Positions 26,543 to 33,844 of a stretch of 64,000 nt of DNA are shown here, one piece after another. How positions within the stretch are numbered: position 1 is the stretch's first letter; every line of letters starts with the position of its first letter. This DNA comes from Raineyella sp044508675. GTDB taxonomy: Bacteria; Actinomycetota; Actinomycetes; Propionibacteriales; Propionibacteriaceae. The stretch lies in the NCBI GenBank assembly GCA_044508675.1, contig JBIQHF010000003.1, forward strand, positions 62,001 through 126,000, in the 5' to 3' direction. Made by a program: the position numbers and the translations under genes. Under the pieces are notes generated by a model, which saw only the letters and a list, made by a program, of their open reading frames with translations, did no database searches and had not been told where the DNA came from.

Positions 26543-28546
26543 TCAGACCTGGACCTTCCGCTCGATCGCGTCGACGATCTCGGCGATCGCCTCGTCGATC
26601 GGGACCCCGTTCTTCTGTTCGCCGTTGCGGTAACGGAAAGAGACGGCGCCGGCCGCCCGGTCCTCACCGCCGGCGATCAGCATGTACGGCACCTTTTCCT
26701 TCTGCGCGTTGCGGATCTTCTTCTGCATCCGGTCGTCGGAGGCATCGACCTCGACCCGTACGCCCCGGGCGCGCAGCCGGTCGGCGACCTCCTGCAGGTA
26801 CGGGGTGAACTCCCCCGCCACGGGGATCCCGGTCACCTGGACCGGTGCCAGCCAGACCGGGAACGCACCCGCGTAGTGCTCCAGCAGCACACCGAAGAAG
26901 CGCTCGATCGACCCGAACAGCGCCCGGTGGATCATCACTGGCTGCTGCCGACTACCGTCGGCCGCGGTGTACTCCAGGTCGAACAGGCCCGGCTCGAAGA
27001 AGTCCAGCTGAATCGTCGACAGCTGCCAGGTCCGGCCGATCGCATCCTTGACCTGGACCGAGATCTTCGGGCCGTAGAAGGCGGCGCCGCCCGGATCGTC
27101 GACCAGCTCCAGGCCGGAGGCCCGGGCGACCTCGGCGAGCGTACGGGTCGCCTCCTCCCAGGTCGCGTCGTCACCGACCGACTTCTCCGGGTCGCGGGTG
27201 GACAGCTCGAGGTAGAAGTCGTTGAGCCCGTAGTCCTTCAGCAGGTCCAGCACGAAGGTGAGCAGACGGGTCAGCTCCTCCTTCATCTGCTCCAGGGTGC
27301 AGTAGATGTGCGCGTCGTCCTGGGTGAAGCCGCGGGCGCGGGTGAGACCGTGCACGACCCCGGACTTCTCGTAGCGGTACACGGTGCCGAACTCGAACAG
27401 CCGCAGCGGCAGCTCCCGGTAGGAGCGCCCCCGGGAGGCGAAGACCAGGTTGTGCATCGGGCAGTTCATCGGCTTGAGGTAGTAGTCGATGCCCGCCTTG
27501 ACGACCTTGCCGTCGGCGTCGCGCTCCTCGTCCACGCGCATCGGCGGGTACATGCCATCGGCGTACCAGTCCAGGTGCTTGGAGGTCTCGAACAGGTGGC
27601 CCTTGGTGATGTGCGGGGTGGAGACGAACGAGTAGCCGGCCTCCAGGTGGCGCTTGCGGGAGTAGTCCTCCATCTGCATCTTGATCAGCTCGCCCTTGGG
27701 GTGGAACACCGGCAGGCCCGAGCCGATCTCCTCGGGGAAGGAGAACAGGTCGAGCTCGGCCCCCAGCTTGCGGTGGTCGCGCTTGGCGGCCTCCTCCATC
27801 CGGGTCTGGTAGTCCTTGAGCTCCTCCTTGGACGGCCACGCGGTGCCGTACAGGCGCTGGAGCTGCTCGTTGCGCTGGTCACCGCGCCAGTACGCGGCCG
27901 ACGAGCGGGTGAGCGCGAAGGCAGGGATGTAGCCGGTGTGCGGGACGTGAGGGCCGCGGCACAGGTCGCCCCAGGCGCGGTCACCGTTGCGGCGCACGTT
28001 GTCGTAGATCGTCAGCTCGCCGCCACCGACCTCGACCATCGAGCCGTCCTCGGCATTGGCCGAGCCCTTGTCCTTGATCAGCTCCAGCTTGAACGGCTCG
28101 TCGGCCAGTTCGGCGTTGGCCTGCTCATCGGTCACCACGCGGCGCACGAAGCGCTGCCGCTCCTTGACGATGCGCTGCATCTGCTTCTCCAGTGCCTTCA
28201 GGTCCTCCGGCGTGAACGGCTCGGCAACCTGGAAGTCGTAGTAGAAGCCGTCGGTGATCGGCGGGCCAATGCCGAGCTTCGCCTCCTCGTGCAGGTTCTG
28301 GACCGCCTGGGCGGCGACGTGGGCGCAGGAGTGGCGCAGGATGTTGAGCCCGTCGGGGCTGTCGATCAGCACCGGCTCGACGGTCGCCCCGTCGGGAAGC
28401 GGCAGGTCGAGATCCTTGATCTCCCCGTTGACCCGCGCGGCGACGATCGTACGATCCTGGCCGAACAGGTCCAGACCCGTGGTCCCGTCGTCGTACGCCT
28501 CCTGGGCGGTGGCGGACTCTCGGACCAACGTGACGTTGATGGACAC
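26543..28546 (-). CDS. thrS: Threonyl-tRNA synthetase
   Basis: 667 residues from a GTG at 28546 with GAAGGGAAA upstream; the frame continues to 28627 but that extension is not family-like. Domains: TGS (about 1-65, SINVTLVRES), a second additional domain with HSCAHVAAQA, the class II catalytic core (motif 2 RSYRELPLRLFEFGTVYRYEKSG, motif 3 HRALFGSIERF) and an anticodon-binding domain. It charges tRNA-Thr and edits Ser-tRNA-Thr. First gene of the long minus-strand series. Confidence 0.95.
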   Translation of the reverse strand: MSINVTLVRESATAQEAYDDGTTGLDLFGQDRTIVAARVNGEIKDLDLPLPDGATVEPVLIDSPDGLNILRHSCAHVAAQAVQNLHEEAKLGIGPPITDGFYYDFQVAEPFTPEDLKALEKQMQRIVKERQRFVRRVVTDEQANAELADEPFKLELIKDKGSANAEDGSMVEVGGGELTIYDNVRRNGDRAWGDLCRGPHVPHTGYIPAFALTRSSAAYWRGDQRNEQLQRLYGTAWPSKEELKDYQTRMEEAAKRDHRKLGAELDLFSFPEEIGSGLPVFHPKGELIKMQMEDYSRKRHLEAGYSFVSTPHITKGHLFETSKHLDWYADGMYPPMRVDEERDADGKVVKAGIDYYLKPMNCPMHNLVFASRGRSYRELPLRLFEFGTVYRYEKSGVVHGLTRARGFTQDDAHIYCTLEQMKEELTRLLTFVLDLLKDYGLNDFYLELSTRDPEKSVGDDATWEEATRTLAEVARASGLELVDDPGGAAFYGPKISVQVKDAIGRTWQLSTIQLDFFEPGLFDLEYTAADGSRQQPVMIHRALFGSIERFFGVLLEHYAGAFPVWLAPVQVTGIPVAGEFTPYLQEVADRLRARGVRVEVDASDDRMQKKIRNAQKEKVPYMLIAGGEDRAAGAVSFRYRNGEQKNGVPIDEAIAEIVDAIERKVQV

Positions 28547-28705
28547 GGCGATTTCCCTTCTTCCCCGCACGGGGGTCGCACACAAACCGGGTGTGCGGCC
28601 GTACGGGCTCGTGTTCGCCGACGCCATGGGCGGCGCCGCGTCCGAAGCTTAGCGCGCCCCGGTCCCGGAGGCCTCCCCCGCGCCGGGCACCGGGAAGGCG
28701 GTCCC

Positions 28706-29422
28706 TCAGGGCGAGACGGGGTATCGCGTGGCGGCCCGGACGAACCGGCGGACCAGCTCCGTGGTGCGGCGGGCCAGATCCCGGTCGTTCTCGGCCAGGA
28801 CCGCCCGGTCATGCGACCAGCCGGGGTCATCGGCGGCCAGGGTGGCATGGGTGCCGTGGAACGATGTGCGCCAGGAGTCGATGGTGGTCGCGGTGACCTC
28901 CGGATGGAACTGCAGCCCCAGGTGCGGCCCGTACGCGAAGGCCTGCACACAGGCATCACTCACGGCCAGCACCTCCGCCTCGGCCGGTGGCACGAGCCGG
29001 TCACGGTGGTGGGCGTACCACCGCCCCGCCAGCATCGACTCGGGCGCCTCGGACCGGACCTCCACCAGCCCACGTTCGATCGCCCCGTCGGACACGACCC
29101 TCCCACCGATCAGCTGGGCCAGGAGTTGGGCACCGAAGCAGATCCCCAGGACCGGAATGCCACGACCCAGCGCCGAGCAGACGAAGCGGCTCTCCGCGTC
29201 CAACCAGGGCAGGTGCTCGTCGGTGCAGGAGTCGAGCGCGCCCATCACGACCAGTATCCGGATGTCGTCCAGGCGGATCCGGGGCGGGCGTGCCGGGTCG
29301 GTGAAGGAGGCCGTTCCGATCTCGTGGCCGCAGCGGGCGAAGGCGCTGCCCAGGTGGCCGAGGATTGCGGTCTCGGCGCCGGGGTCGACGCCGTGGGTCA
29401 GGGCTACAACGGACTGGTGCAT
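28706..29422 (-). CDS. Type 1 glutamine amidotransferase domain protein
   Basis: 238 residues from the ATG at 29422 with CAGGAGG 7 nt upstream. The class I GATase triad is visible: Cys in VLGICFGAQLLAQ, His and Glu in GLQFHPEVT. It is a free-standing GuaA-type domain with no synthetase partner nearby. Relatives hydrolyse gamma-glutamyl compounds or transfer amide nitrogen; the acceptor cannot be read. Separated from thrS by about 160 bp. Confidence 0.87.
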   Translation of the reverse strand: MHQSVVALTHGVDPGAETAILGHLGSAFARCGHEIGTASFTDPARPPRIRLDDIRILVVMGALDSCTDEHLPWLDAESRFVCSALGRGIPVLGICFGAQLLAQLIGGRVVSDGAIERGLVEVRSEAPESMLAGRWYAHHRDRLVPPAEAEVLAVSDACVQAFAYGPHLGLQFHPEVTATTIDSWRTSFHGTHATLAADDPGWSHDRAVLAENDRDLARRTTELVRRFVRAATRYPVSP

Positions 29423-29523
29423 GATCGGCCTCCTGTCCCGGGAAGTGTCATGCACCACTGTCGCGAAACTGTGTTGCAACCGGGTTACGGCGGCGTGCCG
29501 ATTCTGCAGCGGTCGGCAACACG

Positions 29524-29569
29524 GAAAAGGCCGTCCCGATCAAGGATCACCCGATCGGCACGGCCTTCT
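29524..29569 (-). terminator. Terminator of the first Gly-Cys-Val tRNA cassette
   Basis: On the minus strand AGAAGGCCGTGCCGATC pairs with GATCGGGACGGCCTTTTCC around a GGATC-containing loop, and ends in a short U-run. It lies directly after tRNA-Val(GAC). Confidence 0.85.
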
Positions 29570-29714
29570 GCTCGGTGGGCGGTACTGGGTTCGAACCAGC
29601 GACCTCTTCCGTGTCAGGGAAGCGCGCTACCGCTGCGCCAACCGCCCCCGAGGTGGGTACGGGATTTGAACCCGTGTACACGGATTTGCAGTCCGTTGCC
29701 TCGCCTCTCGGCCA
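29566..29714. repeat. 149-bp exact repeat, copy 1
   Basis: Identical base for base to 30095-30243. It covers the end of the terminator, all of tRNA-Val(GAC) and tRNA-Cys up to position 8 of the tRNA. Beyond this, the two copies differ only at positions 6 and 7 of the tRNA-Cys acceptor stem before the spacers diverge. Confidence 0.9.
29576..29647 (-). tRNA. tRNA-Val (anticodon GAC), copy 1
   Basis: Starts GGGCGGTTGGCGCAGCGG. Acceptor GGGCGGT/ACCGCCC is fully paired, anticodon loop CTGACAC with GAC, T-arm GGTTCGAACC. CCA is not encoded. Last gene of the minus-strand Gly-Cys-Val cassette. Confidence 0.93.
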
Positions 29715-29721
29715 ACCCACC
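29651..29721 (-). tRNA. tRNA-Cys (anticodon GCA), copy 1
   Basis: 71 nt, starting GGTGGGTTGGCCGAGAGG. Acceptor GGTGGGT pairs perfectly with ACCCACC. Anticodon GCA in CTGCAAA. CCA is not encoded. This is the intact tRNA-Cys gene. Confidence 0.93.
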
Positions 29722-29759
29722 ATGGAGTGGGATTGCTCCCGGTGGGACCCCACGCTCCG

Positions 29760-29832
29760 AGCGGACGACGGGATTCGAACCCGCGACCCTCACCTTGGCA
29801 AGGTGATGCTCTACCAGCTGAGCCACGTCCGC
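29760..29832 (-). tRNA. tRNA-Gly (anticodon GCC), copy 1
   Basis: 73 nt, starting GCGGACGTGGCTCAGCTGG. Acceptor GCGGACG/CGTCCGC, anticodon GCC in TTGCCAA, T-arm GGGTTCGAATCCC. The first gene of cassette 1. The upstream -10 TAGAGT (29970-29965) is conserved with cassette 2, but no recognisable -35 lies 17-18 nt before it. Confidence 0.93.
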
Positions 29833-30056
29833 AAACGACTCCGGCCACCCGCCAACCCGGCGGCCCTCATCACGTACTGCTACCTCGAGTACTACCACCC
29901 CGAGTACTACTACTGCACATCCATCGACGACGGTCCGGCAAACAACCGTGCGGCGCGATCAGGAACTCTAGCAGAGTTTTCCTGCCGGCGCGCACCCCGG
30001 TCACCGGCGCGATCGGCCCGGATCTTCACCTAAGGAAAACATGTCGACAAGCGACA

Positions 30057-30096
30057 GAAAACCGCCCTGATCGAGGATCACCCGATCAGGGCGGTT
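30057..30096 (-). terminator. Terminator of the second tRNA cassette
   Basis: On the minus strand AACCGCCCTGATCG pairs with CGATCAGGGCGGTT, followed by T residues. The loop GGTGATCCT is shared with the first cassette's terminator while the stem differs on both sides. Confidence 0.85.
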
Positions 30097-30243
30097 CTGC
30101 TCGGTGGGCGGTACTGGGTTCGAACCAGCGACCTCTTCCGTGTCAGGGAAGCGCGCTACCGCTGCGCCAACCGCCCCCGAGGTGGGTACGGGATTTGAAC
30201 CCGTGTACACGGATTTGCAGTCCGTTGCCTCGCCTCTCGGCCA
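30095..30243. repeat. 149-bp exact repeat, copy 2
   Basis: Second copy of the block at 29566-29714, offset by 529 bp, with no difference over its length. Confidence 0.9.
30105..30176 (-). tRNA. tRNA-Val (anticodon GAC), copy 2
   Basis: Identical in sequence to the gene at 29576-29647, in the same cassette position before a terminator. Fully paired cloverleaf, anticodon GAC. Confidence 0.93.
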
Positions 30244-30250
30244 CTCCACC
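30180..30250 (-). tRNA. tRNA-Cys (GCA) copy 2, with mispaired acceptor stem
   Basis: Same as copy 1 except that the 5' acceptor strand is GGTGGAG instead of GGTGGGT, while the 3' strand is still ACCCACC. Positions 6:67 (A-C) and 7:66 (G-A) therefore cannot pair. The 5' strand looks like the usual actinobacterial tRNA-Cys start (GGTGGAGTGGCC, from memory), which would need CTCCACC. It may be weakly functional or non-functional. Confidence 0.85.
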
Positions 30251-30350
30251 AGGACGAACTCCCACCCAGGAGGGGTCGTACAAACCCGGAACTCCGGGAC
30301 TGAACTACAGGAGATCACCCCTGATGGCTCCACGGGCGAGACCCGTTCCG

Positions 30351-30423
30351 AGCGGACGACGGGATTCGAACCCGCGACCCTCACCTTGGCAAGGTGATGC
30401 TCTACCAGCTGAGCCACGTCCGC
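30351..30423 (-). tRNA. tRNA-Gly (anticodon GCC), copy 2
   Basis: Identical to the gene at 29760-29832; first gene of cassette 2. About 72 nt downstream of a good promoter. Confidence 0.93.
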
Positions 30424-30495
30424 AACAATTCCGGTGACCTGTCGACCACCTTCATCATCAGCTGCCCCGCAGGTTTCCCTGCGGCGCGATCAGGA

Positions 30496-30524
30496 ACTCT
30501 AGCAAGGCATCCCCAGAACTTCAA
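30496..30524 (-). promoter_or_regulatory. Promoter of tRNA cassette 2
   Basis: On the minus strand TTGAAG (30524-30519), a 17-nt spacer and TAGAGT (30501-30496), followed by the G+C-rich discriminator TTCCTGATCGCG. This discriminator and the -10 are also found before cassette 1. Confidence 0.75.
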
Positions 30525-30672
30525 ATCGGCCTGTTCGGCCGATCGTCATTGCGGTGTTGCCGGCTGTTACCCCCGACGATGCCTCCCGTTACCGTTCGGC
30601 CTAGGATTTCTAGCAGACCCGACCGATCGTACGCAACTCGAGGATGCCCGGTCTCGGCCGGGTCGATCCGGT

Positions 30673-30701
30673 TTGGCGATCCGGACCGATCCCGCTATTG
30701 T
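30673..30701 (+). promoter_or_regulatory. Promoter of tRNA-Val(CAC)
   Basis: TTGGCG (30673-30678), a 17-nt spacer and TATTGT (30696-30701), 12 nt before the tRNA. The rest of the gap 30525-30672 shows no gene. Confidence 0.7.
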
Positions 30702-30713
30702 TGGCTCTCGCAC

Positions 30714-30785
30714 GGGCGGTTGGCGCAGCGGTAGCGCACTTCGTTCACACCGAAGGGGTCGCTGGTTCGAATCCAGTACCGCCCA
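30714..30785 (+). tRNA. tRNA-Val (anticodon CAC)
   Basis: Starts GGGCGGTTGGCGCAGCGG like the GAC isoacceptors and ends ACCGCCC plus discriminator A. Anticodon CAC in TTCACAC. CCA is not encoded. It differs from the GAC copies mainly in the anticodon arm. Confidence 0.93.
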
Positions 30786-30791
30786 CCGACG

Positions 30792-30837
30792 AAAAGCCGT
30801 TCTGGCCAGGTGACACACCCAGGTCAGGACGGCTTTT
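30792..30837 (+). terminator. Terminator after tRNA-Val(CAC)
   Basis: AAAAGCCGTTCTG and CAGGACGGCTTTT form a 13-bp stem with one G-T pair, ending in TTTT. Confidence 0.88.
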
Positions 30838-30888
30838 CCGTTGCCCGGGATCACCTGCGCGGAGTACACGCTGCAACCCACTGCGCAG

Positions 30889-31713
30889 TCAGAGTCGAGC
30901 CACGACCTCGTCCAGCATCGCCTCGGTCAGCCGGCCGGTGAAGGTGTTCTGCTGGCTGACGTGGTAGCTGCCCAGCAGCCGTACCGGGCGGCCGGTCGGG
31001 GTGTGCAGCACGGCCTCGGCGCCGTGTCCGAAGCGGGGCCTGGGGCGGGGCACCTGCCAGCCGACGGCGCGGGCCGCCTTCAGCAGCGCGTCCCAGCCGA
31101 TTCCGCCGAGCGCGAGCACCGACCGGAGGTGGGGTTCGGCGAGTTCGAGCTCCCGGTGGAGCCAGGGGGCGCAGGTCGCCTTCTCCTCGGTGGTGGGTCG
31201 GTTGCCCGGCGGGGCGCAGTGGACGGCGGCGACGATCCGGATGCCGTGCAGTTCCAGCCCGTCACCGGCATGGGTGCTGTGGGGCTGGTTGGCGAACCCG
31301 GCCCGGTACAGGGCTGCGTAGATCCAGTCGCCGGATCGGTCGCCGGTGAACATCCGCCCGGTCCGGTTGGCGCCGTTGGCCGCCGGCGCCAGGCCGACCA
31401 CCAGGGCCGGAGCGCCGGCCGGGCCGAAGCCCGGAGCGGGGCGACCCCAGTAGGGCTGGTCGGCGAAGGAGGCGCGTCGGCCAGCGGTCGCCACCGACTC
31501 CCGCCACTCCACCAGCCGTGGGCATGCGCGGCAGACAGAGATGGGGGCGTCGAGTCCGGCCACGTCCTGCGCTTCGGCCGCGAGCCGGCCGACCTCCGCC
31601 GGGGTCCGGGCGACCGGGGTCTGTGGGGTCGCCGGATCGCCGGGCCAACCGGCACCCGGGGGCACGGGCGAGGGAAAGGGCCGACCCGTCAGCGGGTGGG
31701 GTTCAAGGAGCAT
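30889..31713 (-). CDS. udgB: Uracil-DNA glycosylase, family 5 (UdgB-like)
   Basis: 274 residues from the ATG at 31713 (MLLEPHPLTG); a TTG at 31794 in the same frame is less likely. The FeS-type glycosylase signatures are visible: CRACPRLVEWR, motif A GLAPAANGANRTGRMFTGDRSG-like (Ala in place of the catalytic acid, as in family 5), and motif B GSYHVSQQNTFTG. Family 5 enzymes remove uracil, hypoxanthine and related bases from DNA. The gene is single and divergent from the chelatase gene. Confidence 0.88.
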   Translation of the reverse strand: MLLEPHPLTGRPFPSPVPPGAGWPGDPATPQTPVARTPAEVGRLAAEAQDVAGLDAPISVCRACPRLVEWRESVATAGRRASFADQPYWGRPAPGFGPAGAPALVVGLAPAANGANRTGRMFTGDRSGDWIYAALYRAGFANQPHSTHAGDGLELHGIRIVAAVHCAPPGNRPTTEEKATCAPWLHRELELAEPHLRSVLALGGIGWDALLKAARAVGWQVPRPRPRFGHGAEAVLHTPTGRPVRLLGSYHVSQQNTFTGRLTEAMLDEVVARL

Positions 31714-31846
31714 CGGCGGTCCGGAGGATGAGACGTTGGGTGTCGGTTCACCATAATCTGCCACGCGTGGATTGTGTCGGATGTACGCCAACAACGAGGC
31801 GGATCATCCACCCCGCAGGTACAGTGATTCGGCTGCACTCCCGCCC
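31714..31846. other. Gap between udgB and the chelatase operators
   Basis: The 321-bp divergent gap 31714-32034 is clearly less G+C-rich in its middle than its surroundings. In this first part I see no gene, no hairpin of note and no clear promoter. The operators and a short reading frame in the remainder are listed separately. Confidence 0.5.
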
Positions 31847-31887
31847 ACATATCTCACAACGTGAAACACCATCTCATGGAGTGAGAT
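31847..31887 (+). promoter_or_regulatory. Tandem operators upstream of the CbiX-like chelatase
   Basis: ACATATCT (31847-31854) overlaps the first of two dyads, TCTCAC-AAC-GTGAAA (31852-31857/31861-31866). The second dyad is TCTCAT-GGA-GTGAGA (31872-31886; ATCTCA and TGAGAT are a perfect pair). Their centres are 20 bp apart, about two helical turns, so two dimers could bind on one face. The common form is TCTCAY-NNN-GTGARA. The regulator is unknown. The divergent udgB starts 134 bp away. Confidence 0.5.
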
Positions 31888-31904
31888 TTCAACTTGCATC
31901 GCGC

Positions 31905-31976
31905 ATGTTCGACGGGAAGAGTGCTCGTATCCACTTTTTGAGACGCCACCTCTCGCGGGGTGGCCCGCCTGACTAG
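31905..31976 (+). CDS. Possible 23-codon leader peptide of the chelatase gene
   Basis: An ATG-to-TAG frame beginning MFDGK and containing ARIHFLRRHLSR lies between the tandem operators and the chelatase gene. The core recalls short actinobacterial leader peptides (SRxHxDLxR type) found before sulfur genes, but the cysteine those often carry near the end is missing and no ribosome-binding site is seen. It could be chance. Confidence 0.3.
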   Translation: MFDGKSARIHFLRRHLSRGGPPD

Positions 31977-32034
31977 CACTCCCCGGTCGCCGAGCCGCAC
32001 GTCGGTCCTTGGCTGGGGGAAAGGAACCGGCACA

Positions 32035-32850
32035 ATGACGGCCCCGGCCCTCGTCCTGCTCGCCCATGGACACAGCGACCCCCAGGTCGCCGAAATCCTC
32101 CATGTCATGCGACACGAACTGATGGCCAGGAGTCCCGAACTCGTCGTACGTGCCGCCTATCTGGGCCGTAGCGGCCCCTCCCCCCTGCAGGTGGTGACCA
32201 AGCTGGCCCGGGCCGGCCTGGAGGAGATCGTCTTCGTCCCACTCGAGATCAGCTGTGCCTACCTGGCCCGCCGCGAGTCCCGTGACGAACTCGAGCGGGT
32301 CGGCGCATCCTTCCCCGACGTCCGCATGGAGCTGGCCCGTCCGATCGGCCCCGAGCCCGTCCTGCTGACCATGTTGGACCGTACGCTGCGCCAGTCACTC
32401 AGCGACCACCATGTGACCGAGCTCGACGGCTTGGTGCTGTCGACCGCGGGCACCGAGGACATTCGCAGCCGCTCGCTGCTCGCCCGGCGGGCCCGCCAGT
32501 GGGGATTGCACCACAAGCTGGCCTGCGTGACGGCGTTCGCCGACGAGACCGGCCCCTCGGTCGAGGAAGCGATCGAGACCCTCTGGCAGCAGGGCCGCCG
32601 CCACATCGCGGTCGGCTCCTGGTTCCTGAGCGCCTCCGAGCTGTGGACCCACCAGGCCGAGGCCGCGCTGGCCGCCGGTGCCGTCGCCGTGAGCCGCCCG
32701 ATGCCGCCGACCACGGAGATCGCCGAGCTCGCGATGCACCGGTACGTCGTCGGTGCGATGGACATGATCGACTTCGGTGACCTGCTCCCCGAGGAGTCCG
32801 CCACCGACGAGGGCACCGCCACCGGGCAGCTCCAGGCGATCGGCGCCTGA
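32035..32850 (+). CDS. CbiX-like sirohydrochlorin/cobalt chelatase
   Basis: 271 residues from the ATG at 32035 with AAAGGA upstream. Two CbiX-type halves: ALVLLAHGHSDPQ with the metal-handling histidine, and VLSTAGTED in the second, where the histidine position appears replaced. FVPLEIS and VGSWFLSASELW are matching strands. Such proteins insert Fe2+ or Co2+ into sirohydrochlorin for sirohaem or cobalamin. No cobalamin genes are near. Its leader shares the ACATATCT element with the organosulfur island, which favours sirohaem for sulfite reductase; this is inference. Confidence 0.82.
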   Translation: MTAPALVLLAHGHSDPQVAEILHVMRHELMARSPELVVRAAYLGRSGPSPLQVVTKLARAGLEEIVFVPLEISCAYLARRESRDELERVGASFPDVRMELARPIGPEPVLLTMLDRTLRQSLSDHHVTELDGLVLSTAGTEDIRSRSLLARRARQWGLHHKLACVTAFADETGPSVEEAIETLWQQGRRHIAVGSWFLSASELWTHQAEAALAAGAVAVSRPMPPTTEIAELAMHRYVVGAMDMIDFGDLLPEESATDEGTATGQLQAIGA

Positions 32851-32856
32851 CCACGG

Positions 32857-33774
32857 CTAGTCGGCCTTGAGCGTCTCGGCGAGTCGTTCCTTCTCGAGCT
32901 CGACGTCGAAGTCCGCGCGCGGCCAGACCAGGTTCAGCGACTGGATCCGCTCGGAGAGCAGTTGTGCTACGGCCCAGTTCCGGTACCACTTCCGGTCCGA
33001 GGGGATGACGTACCACGGGGCGGCGATCGTGTTGCAGCGCTCCAACGCGATCTCGTACGCCTCGCGGTACGCCGCCCACTTCTTGCGGGTGTCCACGTCA
33101 CCCGGGTTGTACTTCCAGTGCTTGTCCGGACGTTCCAACCGCTCCCAGAGGCGTTCGCCCTGCTCCTCGTACGACACGTGCAGGAAGCACTTGACCAGGA
33201 CGACGCCGCGGGTGATCAGGTCGGCCTCGAACTCGTTGATCGCCGCGTAGCGCCGCTCGATCTCCTCCGGCGGGGCCAGCTCATCGACGCGGGCGACCAG
33301 GACGTCCTCGTAGTGTGACCGGTCGAACGTTCCGACGTAGCCGGGCCGGGGCACCTTCTTGGCGATCCGCCACAGGAAGTCGTGCTCCAGCTCCTCGGGG
33401 GTCGGCCTCTTGAAGGAGGCGATGCTCAGCCCCTGGGGATCCATCATCCCGACCGTGTGGCGCAGGACCCCGCCCTTGCCCGAGGTGTCCATGCCCTGCA
33501 GCAACAGCAGCACCGCGGGGGCGGTCTCCGGATTGCTGCGGCCGTTGGCATACAGCCGCTCCTGCAGGTCCGACATCGCCTCGTCGAGCTCGACCATCCG
33601 CTCGTCGACGTCGTCCTTGTCGCCCGGGTAGCCGGGGGTGCCGTTCGCGTCGTAGCGGCTGATGTCGATCGGGCCGGGCGGTACGCGCAGCAGCGTGGAC
33701 AGCGGGGGCTCGAGGCTGGGGACTACCGGATCGTTCGCCATTCCTTGATTCTGCCGCCACGGCGCCGGATCCAT
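32857..33774 (-). CDS. ppk2: PPK2-family polyphosphate:nucleotide phosphotransferase
   Basis: 305 residues from the ATG at 33774, preferred because GGAGGGG precedes it; a second ATG at 33741 (MANDPVV) has its AAGGA directly adjacent and would give 294. The PPK2 domain has Walker A QGMDTSGKGGVLRH, the lid/Walker B region GTFDRSHYEDVLVARVDEL, and the WKYNPGDVDTRKKW and PWYVIPSDRKWYRNW blocks. It transfers phosphate from polyphosphate to nucleotides, or the reverse. Converges with the chelatase gene. Confidence 0.9.
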   Translation of the reverse strand: MDPAPWRQNQGMANDPVVPSLEPPLSTLLRVPPGPIDISRYDANGTPGYPGDKDDVDERMVELDEAMSDLQERLYANGRSNPETAPAVLLLLQGMDTSGKGGVLRHTVGMMDPQGLSIASFKRPTPEELEHDFLWRIAKKVPRPGYVGTFDRSHYEDVLVARVDELAPPEEIERRYAAINEFEADLITRGVVLVKCFLHVSYEEQGERLWERLERPDKHWKYNPGDVDTRKKWAAYREAYEIALERCNTIAAPWYVIPSDRKWYRNWAVAQLLSERIQSLNLVWPRADFDVELEKERLAETLKAD

Positions 33775-33844
33775 CACCCCGCCCCTCCGATCGGTGGCGC
33801 ACGGGGGGATCGGACAGGCCGGACCCCGCACTACACTGGCCGTC

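Noticed and set aside
26876..29806. A 976-codon open frame on the plus strand opposite thrS and its neighbour
   Set aside because: Its translation is a biased His/Gln/Val/Gly-rich sequence with no family motifs, while the minus strand encodes a clear threonyl-tRNA synthetase. Long antisense frames are normal at about 70% G+C.
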